Source: Emticicia sp. 21SJ11W-3
GTDB lineage: Bacteria; Bacteroidota; Bacteroidia; Cytophagales; Spirosomataceae
NCBI RefSeq assembly: GCF_024138715.1
Contig: NZ_CP092074.1
Span: 1,364,001 to 1,428,000 of the forward strand
Length of the DNA stretch: 64,000 nucleotides
Reading direction: 5' to 3'
Every line of letters begins with the position of its first letter. Within the stretch, counting starts at the first letter, position 1. Shown here piece by piece: positions 53,940-60,885 of this stretch. The translations under genes and the position numbers were made by a program. The notes under the pieces are model-generated. The model made no database searches. It was given only the letters and a program-made list of their open reading frames with translations, and was not told where the DNA came from.

Positions 53940-54380
53940 TTATGCGCTTGTTGCCAATTCTTCAATTTTTAGCAGGGCTTTATCCCAATGTTCTGCCATC
54001 ATATCATAGTAGTCATCAATCATATCAGACTCAATTTCCAGCAAAGTTATGGTTTCCTTTTCAGTGAGTCTGTATGTTTCGTGGGTACCTATCCAGGGTT
54101 TTGCTTCTTCGCTGGTGGTATCTTCCAGGTTGTTTTTCAAAAGCCCGTCATATTCCACAGAAATGATTTTATATGGTTCTTTAATAATAATCCGGCCAAA
54201 AATACCTCCGCCAGAACCATCAGTAAATATTACTTTACCGCCCAACTCCCAGTCGGTAAGTGCATGAGACCCCGGGCTGAATATATCCATCCAGATTCTG
54301 CCATATTTATCCTGCAGCAGCACATCCCAGATTCTCTCTTTTGGTGCAGCTATTTCAATAGATTTGCTTATTACTTTCAT
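53940..54380 (-). CDS. SRPBCC/START-like (AHSA1-type) domain protein
   Basis: The 146-residue protein has the AHSA1-like layout: 'SIEIAAPKERIWDVLLQDKY', 'WELGGKVIFTDG' and a C-terminal helix 'MMAEHWDKALLKIEEL'. Such proteins bind hydrophobic ligands in a deep pocket; the ligand here is unknown. It diverges from the GlxA-type regulator gene at 54511 and leads a two-gene unit with the small protein gene behind it. Confidence 0.85.
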   Translation of the reverse strand: MKVISKSIEIAAPKERIWDVLLQDKYGRIWMDIFSPGSHALTDWELGGKVIFTDGSGGGIFGRIIIKEPYKIISVEYDGLLKNNLEDTTSEEAKPWIGTHETYRLTEKETITLLEIESDMIDDYYDMMAEHWDKALLKIEELATSA

Positions 54381-54510
54381 AGTCGGGTTTTATTGTATTA
54401 AAAAATTACACAACAAAGCTAAGGAACATTTATTGATTCCCGGGGTGCTAAAAAAGTCATTTGTGGGGGGTGTTTGAGACATTTTTTTCTTATTTTTACA
54501 AAAAAAGACT

Positions 54511-55482
54511 ATGATACGCATAGGTATATTAATACCCAACGATTACCGGCTACTGAGTGTTGCGGCTATATTAGACGTTTTTGAAGCTGCTAATAAGGTC
54601 TATGAGGTGGCTCAGAAACCCCTGCCATTTGAATTAAACCTGTTTCAGGTAGCCGATGCACACCAGCCTGTTCTAGAGTTGTTTCATGGGTATGCTGTCA
54701 GCAAAGCAGACGACAGTAGCTTTATTGACTTAATTCTTGTGCCTGCGTTCAGTACTGACAATATGCAGTTTACCATAGGAAAAAACAGGGCGTATTTGCC
54801 CTGGTTAAATGTGCAGTTTCAAAAAGGTGCCAGGATTGCCACTTTTTGTACGGGTGTATTTCTGCTGGCAGCCAGTGGTTTGCTTAACGGAAAGGTGGCT
54901 ACCACACACGTTGATGCCTGCCCTGCGTTTTCTGCGGCGTTTCCGGAGGTTATACTTCGGGGAGACAAAACCGTAACACAAGATGGCCGCTTGTATACCA
55001 GTGGTGGGTCTACCTCTACTTTTCATCTGTTGCTTTATCTGGTTCAACAATACTGTAACAGAGATGTGGCCGTTAAAATTGCCAAGATTTTTGCTATTGA
55101 TATGGACAGGCAACGGCAATCTTATTTCAGTACTTTTCAGCCTTTGCGCAACCATAACGATACCCTGGTGGCAATGGTACAGCAAAAAATTGAGTCAAAT
55201 TACCAGGAAGCTGATACCATTGAAGAACTGATAAAAGATATACCCTCAAGCAGAAGAAACGTTTTGAGGCGTTTTAAACAAATAACAGGCATACCGCCTA
55301 TTGAATACCTGCAGCAAATACGAATTGAAGCGGCCAAAAAACTACTTGAACAGACTAATCAACACATGGGAGAGGTGATTTTTAGCTCGGGTTATAATGA
55401 CCCGAAGGCCTTCAGAAGGATATTCAGAAAGATAGTGGGTATGACACCAACGGCTTACCGTGAGAAATTCCAGGCCAACTAA
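54511..55482 (+). CDS. GlxA family regulator (DJ-1/PfpI plus AraC), copy 1
   Basis: The 323-residue protein combines an N-terminal amidotransferase-like domain, with the nucleophile-elbow Cys in 'RIATFCTGVFLLAASGLL', and a C-terminal AraC domain with two helix-turn-helix motifs ('VIFSSGYNDPKAFRRIFRKI'). It acts as a cytoplasmic transcription activator responding to an unknown small molecule. A similar copy lies 1 kb downstream. The divergent SRPBCC gene is a plausible target. Confidence 0.9.
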   Translation: MIRIGILIPNDYRLLSVAAILDVFEAANKVYEVAQKPLPFELNLFQVADAHQPVLELFHGYAVSKADDSSFIDLILVPAFSTDNMQFTIGKNRAYLPWLNVQFQKGARIATFCTGVFLLAASGLLNGKVATTHVDACPAFSAAFPEVILRGDKTVTQDGRLYTSGGSTSTFHLLLYLVQQYCNRDVAVKIAKIFAIDMDRQRQSYFSTFQPLRNHNDTLVAMVQQKIESNYQEADTIEELIKDIPSSRRNVLRRFKQITGIPPIEYLQQIRIEAAKKLLEQTNQHMGEVIFSSGYNDPKAFRRIFRKIVGMTPTAYREKFQAN

Positions 55483-55499
55483 ACAAAAATAAAACAATC

Positions 55500-55874
55500 T
55501 TATTCTTCTTCAAGATAGGCAATTAGTTGTTTCATTATTCTTTCAATTTCTGTCTTTTGGGCCATTATTTCATCCATATTGCGCAGGTAAGTCATACGGC
55601 GAGACACAAAGTTGCCTTCCAGTATCGGCGAATTGATTTTTTCTATATTTGGATGATGGAAAATAAGATGTACGCAATCCTGAGCACGATGGTTGAAAGT
55701 TACCAGGTCTTCTTTGTAATAGTAGCTGGGTGCTGCCCACTTTATGCGTTCTGATATTCTGGTGTCAGTGTTTTTAATAATATCTCTGACTGCCTCTATT
55801 TCTTTTTTCAGCGGATGCCTGAGTTGAGTCATAAACTCAATTACTTTTTCAGGGTCAGATTGCTTCTTTGCCAT
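55500..55874 (-). CDS. DUF1801 domain-containing protein
   Basis: I chose the internal ATG at 55874 ('MAKKQSDPEKVIEFM'); the upstream part from 55922 is atypical. The 124-residue protein shows the DUF1801 core 'RISERIKWAAPSYYYKEDLVTF' and 'VHLIFHHPNIE'. The fold is an iron-chaperone-like (frataxin/YdhG-type) alpha/beta domain and its role is unknown. It converges on the first GlxA gene. Confidence 0.82.
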   Translation of the reverse strand: MAKKQSDPEKVIEFMTQLRHPLKKEIEAVRDIIKNTDTRISERIKWAAPSYYYKEDLVTFNHRAQDCVHLIFHHPNIEKINSPILEGNFVSRRMTYLRNMDEIMAQKTEIERIMKQLIAYLEEE

Positions 55875-55940
55875 CTTGTAAAAGGTGCTTAAATGTCGGT
55901 TAAGGTCATTGAATAAAATCAATTTAAAGATACTGCTTTA

Positions 55941-56348
55941 TTAATGGTCTTTTTTGGAAGAATTTAATAAAGATTCAACGGCAATGCCGTTAATGGTCAT
56001 ACCTTTCAAATCACAATCCTTAATTACAACATTTGTGAGGTTACAATTGGTAAGTGTGCTTCCACCAAGATAGCAATCTTCAAAAGTAATTGGCCGCTGA
56101 GTGGCCCCCTGTGTAAAGTCTGGGTGGTCTTCGGGTGGTAAGCCAATGCCGTGTATGTAAGCGCCGCCTAATTGTGCATCTTTAATTTCAATGTCGCTCA
56201 TGTTGGCATTGGCAATTTTAATGCCCGTAAGGTTTACATCAATAAAAGTAACATTCGCCAGGCTCACACATTCAAACGTTGAATCGTCAATACAGGCATC
56301 TTTTACCTTAATCAGGCTTTTGGTGTTGGAAACTTCAATTGGGTTCAT
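55941..56348 (-). CDS. Pentapeptide-repeat-like protein
   Basis: The 135-residue protein has two blocks of A(D/N)LXX-like steps ('LANVTFIDVNLTGIKIANA' and 'LGGSTLTNCNLTNVVI') that should form a right-handed quadrilateral helix. A short non-repeat segment ('GLPPEDHPDF') sits between them. Pentapeptide proteins sometimes mimic DNA against gyrase, but this one is too short and irregular to claim that. The function is unknown. Confidence 0.75.
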   Translation of the reverse strand: MNPIEVSNTKSLIKVKDACIDDSTFECVSLANVTFIDVNLTGIKIANANMSDIEIKDAQLGGAYIHGIGLPPEDHPDFTQGATQRPITFEDCYLGGSTLTNCNLTNVVIKDCDLKGMTINGIAVESLLNSSKKDH

Positions 56349-56460
56349 TGTATAAAATATTGCGTTGATGCTTACAAAATTAGGAGTATTTATTATTTTT
56401 GATGTGGGTTGAAAACGACAAAAACAGGGTTAAACCCGCCATTCTTTCTACTTTAATTCT

Positions 56461-57441
56461 ATGAAAAAAATCAGTATTCTGGTTCCTGAAAGTGCCGTTT
56501 TGGCAAGTGTAAACGACCCACGCCTTGTTTTTACTACGGCCAATCAGTTTCTTCAGGCAGAAGGTAAACCTCCGGCTTTTCAGGTTCAGCTTGTTGGCCT
56601 TACCAGAGAGGTGAAACTGCATGACCACGTTTTTACAGTACATATTGATGCTACCATAGAGGAGGTGGAGCATACAGATGTAGTATTTGTGCCCGCACTG
56701 GCCGGAGATATGATGCAGGCGCTGAATGAAAACCAGGGATTACTGCCCTGGATTGTAAAACAGTATGATAGCGGTGCCGAGGTTATCAGTCTTTGTGTAG
56801 GTGCATTTTTGCTGGCATCAACCGGTTTACTGAATGGCAGAAGATGCTCTACTCATTGGGTAGCTGCCAATGATTTCAGAAATATGTTTCCGGATGTAGA
56901 ATTGGTTGACGATAAAATAATAACTGAAGACCAGGGCTTGTATTCGAGCGGTGGCGCTACCTCATATTGGAATCTGCTTCTGCACTTGCTTGAAAAGTTT
57001 ACAGATCGCCACATGGCGATAAAAATATCTAAGTATTTTGCCATAGATATTGACAGAGACAGCCAGGCTTCTTTTATGATTTTTAACGGGCAGAAAGATC
57101 ATGAAGACGCTGCTGTAAAAAAGGCACAGGAGTTTATCGAGAAGAACTTTGAAGAAAAAATTACGCTTGATTTACTGGCTGATATGTTTGCTATTGGCCG
57201 CCGCAGTCTGGAGCGCCGTTTTAAGAAAGCTACCAACAATACAGTAATGGAGTATATTCAAAGGGTGAAAATGGAAGCTGCCAAAAAGCGTTTTGAAACC
57301 AGCAGAAAGAACATCAGCGAGGTGATGTATGATGTGGGCTATACTGACAATAAGGCGTTCAGAAGTACATTTAAGAAAGTAACGGGGTTATCGCCCATTG
57401 CCTACAAAAACAAATATAACCGTAGCGCAGTTTTTCCTTAA
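56461..57441 (+). CDS. GlxA family regulator (DJ-1/PfpI plus AraC), copy 2
   Basis: The 326-residue protein has the same two-domain layout as the gene at 54511. The amidotransferase-like domain has the Cys elbow 'VISLCVGAFLLASTGLL' and the 'STHWVAANDF' segment, and the C-terminal AraC motifs are 'LLADMFAIGRRSLERRFKKA' and 'VGYTDNKAFRSTFKKV'. The sequences are clearly paralogous but diverged. Genes between the two copies run on the minus strand, so this is not a simple tandem duplication. It may act on the divergent pentapeptide gene. Confidence 0.9.
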   Translation: MKKISILVPESAVLASVNDPRLVFTTANQFLQAEGKPPAFQVQLVGLTREVKLHDHVFTVHIDATIEEVEHTDVVFVPALAGDMMQALNENQGLLPWIVKQYDSGAEVISLCVGAFLLASTGLLNGRRCSTHWVAANDFRNMFPDVELVDDKIITEDQGLYSSGGATSYWNLLLHLLEKFTDRHMAIKISKYFAIDIDRDSQASFMIFNGQKDHEDAAVKKAQEFIEKNFEEKITLDLLADMFAIGRRSLERRFKKATNNTVMEYIQRVKMEAAKKRFETSRKNISEVMYDVGYTDNKAFRSTFKKVTGLSPIAYKNKYNRSAVFP

Positions 57442-57445
57442 ACAC

Positions 57446-57784
57446 TTACTCAGCAGTTCTGACAGTTACTTTATCAGGCGTGGGGTATTCTATCAGTTTA
57501 GAGAAATCAACTTTCCAGAAGTCCAGATCTAACAACCTGTGCTGATGGTCGCGGGTAAGTGTTATTACAACCGGTGTGCCGTCGGCGTCGGTATATTCAA
57601 CCTGAATCAGGTCGCCGGCATAGCCATTTACATCACCACCCAGGCTAATGCTGCCCATTATACCTCCTTCATAATCATCTACGTACTCATCATAAGGGTA
57701 GTCTGCAGGGTTTAGATTCAATTGCAATAACAAAAAATGAATCAGTTCTTTTTCTTCTTCACGGATAAGTCTTTTTTCGCTCAT
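57446..57784 (-). CDS. DUF6984-like small protein
   Basis: I chose the internal ATG at 57784, because the residues 'MSEKRLIREEEKELIHFLL' give the usual N-terminus and clear the CYTH gene by one base. The 112-residue protein is acidic, with 'DYEGGIMGSISL' and 'VEYTDADGTPVVITL', resembling DUF6984. The function is unknown. It follows the CYTH gene closely, so the two are co-transcribed. Confidence 0.6.
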   Translation of the reverse strand: MSEKRLIREEEKELIHFLLLQLNLNPADYPYDEYVDDYEGGIMGSISLGGDVNGYAGDLIQVEYTDADGTPVVITLTRDHQHRLLDLDFWKVDFSKLIEYPTPDKVTVRTAE

Positions 57785-57785
57785 A

Positions 57786-58253
57786 TTACCATTTTTTATA
57801 GGGCCATTCTGAGAGCCTTGAATTATAGTATTTTTCAATTCCGGTTACCTCGGCGCCAATCCACTCGGGTATCTCAAAACTTTCATCTTCACTGTTAAGT
57901 TCAATTTCAGCCACAATCAGGCCTTCATTTTCGCCTAAAAACACGTCTACTTCCCATGTTTTACCAGCGTGTATCACTTCGTGTCTAATTTTAGAAAGTT
58001 CGGTTTCGGCAAAATTGTCGAGCAAGTCAGTGGCATCATCTGTCGGAATTTCATATTCAAACTCTGTGCGGGTCATGCCGGTAGTTGCTCCTTTAATGGT
58101 CATATACGCAGTTTGTTCTGTTAACCTTACCCGAATGGTTTTTTCAGGCGTTTTTGAGATATACCCCTGCCTGAAGAGTTGTCCGGCGTTTTTCTCAAGA
58201 CTATACCATTTATCAGTGTGAACCAGATACTTTCTTTCTATTTCTAAAGCCAT
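57786..58253 (-). CDS. CYTH domain protein (triphosphate tunnel enzyme-like)
   Basis: The 155-residue protein starts with the diagnostic E-I-E-R-K ('ALEIERKYLV'). It has alternating Arg/Lys and Glu residues along eight strands ('IRVRLTEQTAYMTIKG', 'TEFEYEIP', 'VDVFLGENEGLIVAEIEL'). It should form the CYTH tunnel and bind a triphosphate with divalent metal, as a triphosphatase or less likely a class IV adenylate cyclase. The DUF6984-like gene follows with a 1-base gap. Confidence 0.9.
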   Translation of the reverse strand: MALEIERKYLVHTDKWYSLEKNAGQLFRQGYISKTPEKTIRVRLTEQTAYMTIKGATTGMTRTEFEYEIPTDDATDLLDNFAETELSKIRHEVIHAGKTWEVDVFLGENEGLIVAEIELNSEDESFEIPEWIGAEVTGIEKYYNSRLSEWPYKKW

Positions 58254-58274
58254 GTTTTTTTACTAATAATGCGC

Positions 58275-59573
58275 TTATAATTCACTAATGCGTTTACCTT
58301 TATAATTTGCAAATTTACTATGTTTTGGTTCGCCAATCATTTGTTTCCGGTAAATTGTGGTATTTCCTGAAAACAAATAAGCCACAACGCAGGCAATAGC
58401 CACATAAATGCCGCATTCTGCGCCAAATAGTTCTATGCCCATCAGCATACACGCCAGCGGAGTATTGGTTGCCCCTGCAAAAACAGCCACAAAGCCCATG
58501 CCTGCCAGCAAACCCATTGGCAGCGGAATAAAGTATGATAACGCATTGCCAAGTGTTGCGCCAATAAAGAATAAAGGAGTTACCTCACCGCCTTTAAACC
58601 CTGCTGCCAGGGTTACAATGGTAAATATCATTTTCAGTGCAAAATCGTAGGGCGGTAGTTGTGCATGGAAAGCCTCGGCAATGATGGGTATACCTAAACC
58701 AATGTATTTGGTTGTGCCCATTAGCCAAATGGCTAGTGCAACTATGGCACCGCCAGCCAAAGGCCTTAAAGGTGCATAACTAATGAATGTTTTAAAGATG
58801 TTGTTTACAAAATGAATCGTTCGGCTGAATGTGGCGGCGCACAAACCTGCAGCAACCCCTGCTGCAATGGCGTAAATAACAGGCATTGCTGCTATAACAG
58901 GTACCTGCCCAATGGCGTAAACCGTATGATGCGCACCACAAAGACGCGTTACGAGGTCAGCAATGATAGCCGACAGAAAAGCAGGCAGCAGGGCGTCATA
59001 TCTTATTTTGCCTATCCGGAAAAACTCCAGACCAAATACCGCACCTGCCAGTGGCGTACCAAAAACAGAACCGAATCCGGCGGCTATGGCCGAAATAATC
59101 AGGATACGCCTTTCGCTTTCTTTGAGCCTGAATGGCTTGCTGAACTGGTCAGCAATAGCACCGGCCATTTGCAGCGCTGTGCCTTCCCGGCCGGCAGAGC
59201 CTCCGAGGAGATGGGTAACCATTGTACCCAGATAAATAAACGGAGCCATCCTCAACGGAATGATTCCCTGCGGCTGGTGGATGGTGTCTATCAATAGGTT
59301 ATTGCCTGCTTCTATATTTTTACCATAGTGCATGTATAGCCAGCCTATACCAAACCCACCAACGGGCAACAGGGCAATGAGCCATAGATGCGTTTCTCTG
59401 AAATGGGTAACCCAATCGAGCGAGAGCAGGAATACAGCAGAGGCAATACCAATACATGTACCTGTTACCAAGCTTATGAACAGCCATTTAATTAAGTAAG
59501 GCGTGGCCGGAAATTGTCTGAAAAACAGACGTATGCGGAGCGAAATTCGTAGTGATTGATTTTTATTAGACAT
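58275..59573 (-). CDS. CLC-F type fluoride/proton antiporter
   Basis: I chose ATG 59573 ('MSNKNQSLR'), which lies 34 bases after the riboswitch. The 432-residue membrane protein has the CLC fold. Where chloride CLCs have G-S-G-I-P it has G90-N91-N92-L-L, and where they have G-R-E-G-P it has G-R-E130-G-T. The residue equivalent to the inner proton glutamate (E. coli Glu203) is Phe184, next to a conserved Glu183. Asn replacing the chloride-binding Ser, together with GREGT, is the known signature of the fluoride-exporting CLC-F branch. The fluoride riboswitch upstream agrees. It should expel F- from the cytoplasm in exchange for protons. Confidence 0.92.
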   Translation of the reverse strand: MSNKNQSLRISLRIRLFFRQFPATPYLIKWLFISLVTGTCIGIASAVFLLSLDWVTHFRETHLWLIALLPVGGFGIGWLYMHYGKNIEAGNNLLIDTIHQPQGIIPLRMAPFIYLGTMVTHLLGGSAGREGTALQMAGAIADQFSKPFRLKESERRILIISAIAAGFGSVFGTPLAGAVFGLEFFRIGKIRYDALLPAFLSAIIADLVTRLCGAHHTVYAIGQVPVIAAMPVIYAIAAGVAAGLCAATFSRTIHFVNNIFKTFISYAPLRPLAGGAIVALAIWLMGTTKYIGLGIPIIAEAFHAQLPPYDFALKMIFTIVTLAAGFKGGEVTPLFFIGATLGNALSYFIPLPMGLLAGMGFVAVFAGATNTPLACMLMGIELFGAECGIYVAIACVVAYLFSGNTTIYRKQMIGEPKHSKFANYKGKRISEL

Positions 59574-59579
59574 ACCTGT

Positions 59580-59611
59580 CCTGATTAAATGGTAAAACAT
59601 TTATAATCAGG
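59580..59611 (-). promoter_or_regulatory. Expression-platform hairpin of the fluoride riboswitch
   Basis: On the minus strand CCTGATTA (59604-59611) pairs perfectly with TAATCAGG (59580-59587), continued by AATG/CATT inside a two-base bulge. Its outer CC is the same CC that closes the aptamer pseudoknot (59610-59615), so the two structures compete. The hairpin covers part of the AGGACAGG that precedes the start codon. No U-run follows, so control of translation is more likely than termination. Confidence 0.6.
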
Positions 59612-59657
59612 CGCCATCAGCTTTTTAGGGCGGTTCAGTTAGGAAGACACCATTTCC
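59607..59657 (-). promoter_or_regulatory. Fluoride riboswitch (crcB motif)
   Basis: On the minus strand the RNA begins with a GGAA/TTCC stem (59654-59657 with 59642-59645) whose loop is AUGGUGUC. The conserved ACCGCC and GCUGAUGGCGCC segments follow. The loop GGUGUC (59646-59651) pairs with GGCGCC (59610-59615) as six consecutive pairs, the pseudoknot that defines this aptamer. The order and the GCUGAUGG core match the crcB motif. It differs from the usual pattern in a very short P3 stem and in A for G before AUGG. It lies directly upstream of a CLC-F exporter gene, its classic target. Confidence 0.88.
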
Positions 59658-59669
59658 TTTTTGTTTCAG

Positions 59670-59696
59670 CAAAAGTAATAAATGTTGAAAAGCAAA
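59670..59696 (-). promoter_or_regulatory. Promoter upstream of the fluoride riboswitch
   Basis: On the minus strand TTTG (59693-59696) and TACTTTTG (59670-59677) are separated by 15 bases, a little short of the usual 17-23. Transcription starting 6-8 bases after the -7 box would begin almost exactly at the aptamer 5' end (59657), which supports the call. Confidence 0.55.
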
Positions 59697-59751
59697 AAAA
59701 GAAAAGTCGCGAGATTGATGAGTCCTTACGACTTTTCGTTGGGCTGCCTTA

Positions 59752-60186
59752 TTAGTCTAAGGGCAATTCGGTAGTAATAGCTATGCGGTTCCAGGCGTTG
59801 ATGGTTACAATAACCATGATTATCTGCGCCAGCAGGGTTGGTCCGAACAGTCGTTCTGCTTTCAGGTAGGTTTCGTTTGAAGCCTGGTTCTGAATCATTG
59901 TTACTTCTTCTGTAAGTGCCAGTGCTGTTCTTTCTTCTTCCGTATAAAGCGTGGTTTCCCGCCAGGCGCTCAATAAATAAATGCGTTGCTCGGTTTCGCC
60001 GTCTTTGCGTGCTTCTCTGGTATGCATATTTACGCAGTAGGCACAGCCGTTTATTATAGAAGCTTTAATTTTAATCAGGTGCTTAAGGCTTTTGCTTACC
60101 TGAGTACTCTGCAGATAAGCTTCAAGGCCCATCATGGCTTTGTAGGCGGTTGGTTCAATCTGAAGGATATTGATTCTGTTGCTCAT
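59752..60186 (-). CDS. AhpD-like carboxymuconolactone decarboxylase family protein
   Basis: The 144-residue protein has the C-A-Y-C-x-x-x-H motif ('IINGCAYCVNMHTREA') of the YnjA/AhpD-like branch and 'RIYLLSAWRET' after it. It is a probable thiol-dependent hydroperoxide-reducing protein in the cytoplasm. It follows a Crp-like regulator gene on the same strand after 77 bases, so the two may form a stress-response unit. It is shorter than, and unrelated in detail to, the AhpD-like gene at 995. Confidence 0.88.
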   Translation of the reverse strand: MSNRINILQIEPTAYKAMMGLEAYLQSTQVSKSLKHLIKIKASIINGCAYCVNMHTREARKDGETEQRIYLLSAWRETTLYTEEERTALALTEEVTMIQNQASNETYLKAERLFGPTLLAQIIMVIVTINAWNRIAITTELPLD

Positions 60187-60263
60187 TTTGTTTGTGTTTT
60201 AATGTACACAAAGGTCATAAGCAGGCGCCGGAAAAAACTTAAACAGGTTTAAGAAATGTAACG

Positions 60264-60836
60264 CTATATCTTTTTTTTGCGTATTTCGCTGAGGTATTCA
60301 GGGGTAAAACCCAGAAAAGAGGCCAGCATATATTGTGGAATGCGATTAACGAAGTGCGGGTAATTTTTCAGAAAATGCCTATACATTTCTTCTCTTGAGA
60401 AACTATACAAATATTTAATACGCTGCTGAGATGCTCCGTAGGCTTTTTGCATAAGTATACGGAAGTATCGCTCAATTTGCGGAATATCTTGCGCAAGCGA
60501 TTCCAGATGGACGTAAGGAAAGACAGCTATATCGGTTGTTTCAACTGCCTGAATATAGAATGAGGACGGAGCCTGGCTGAGCAAACTGGCGTAGTCGCTT
60601 ATCCACCAGTTTTCAATAGCAAAATAGGTGGTCTGTTCCTCTCCTTTTTCACCAATAAAGAATATTCTTAAACAGCCCTTTTCTACAAAATAATTGGCCT
60701 TGCAAACCTGCCCTTCTTTCAGTAGATATTCTTTCTTTTTTAGAGATTGCTTTTGTATACCGGCAAGTAGTTTTTGTTCTTGATACTCATCTAAATCGAT
60801 GAATCTTTTGATATGGTTAATGAGTGGTGTTGACAT
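60264..60836 (-). CDS. Crp/Fnr-like transcription regulator
   Basis: The 190-residue protein has a cyclic-nucleotide-binding-type barrel ('KKEYLLKEGQVCKANYFVEKG') and a C-terminal winged helix that ends 'MLASFLGFTPEYLSEIRKKK'. The helix-turn-helix sits at the very end, typical of the short Bacteroidota members. It probably controls the AhpD-like gene behind it. It is separated from the oxidoreductase operon upstream by 49 bases. Confidence 0.87.
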   Translation of the reverse strand: MSTPLINHIKRFIDLDEYQEQKLLAGIQKQSLKKKEYLLKEGQVCKANYFVEKGCLRIFFIGEKGEEQTTYFAIENWWISDYASLLSQAPSSFYIQAVETTDIAVFPYVHLESLAQDIPQIERYFRILMQKAYGASQQRIKYLYSFSREEMYRHFLKNYPHFVNRIPQYMLASFLGFTPEYLSEIRKKKI

Positions 60837-60885
60837 GCAGCATATTAAAAAAGGAGCAGAATTTTACTTCTGCTCCTGATATAAA

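Noticed and set aside
58275-59573. Ordinary voltage-gated chloride channel
   Set aside because: GNN and GREGT replace the chloride signature motifs, and a fluoride riboswitch precedes the gene.
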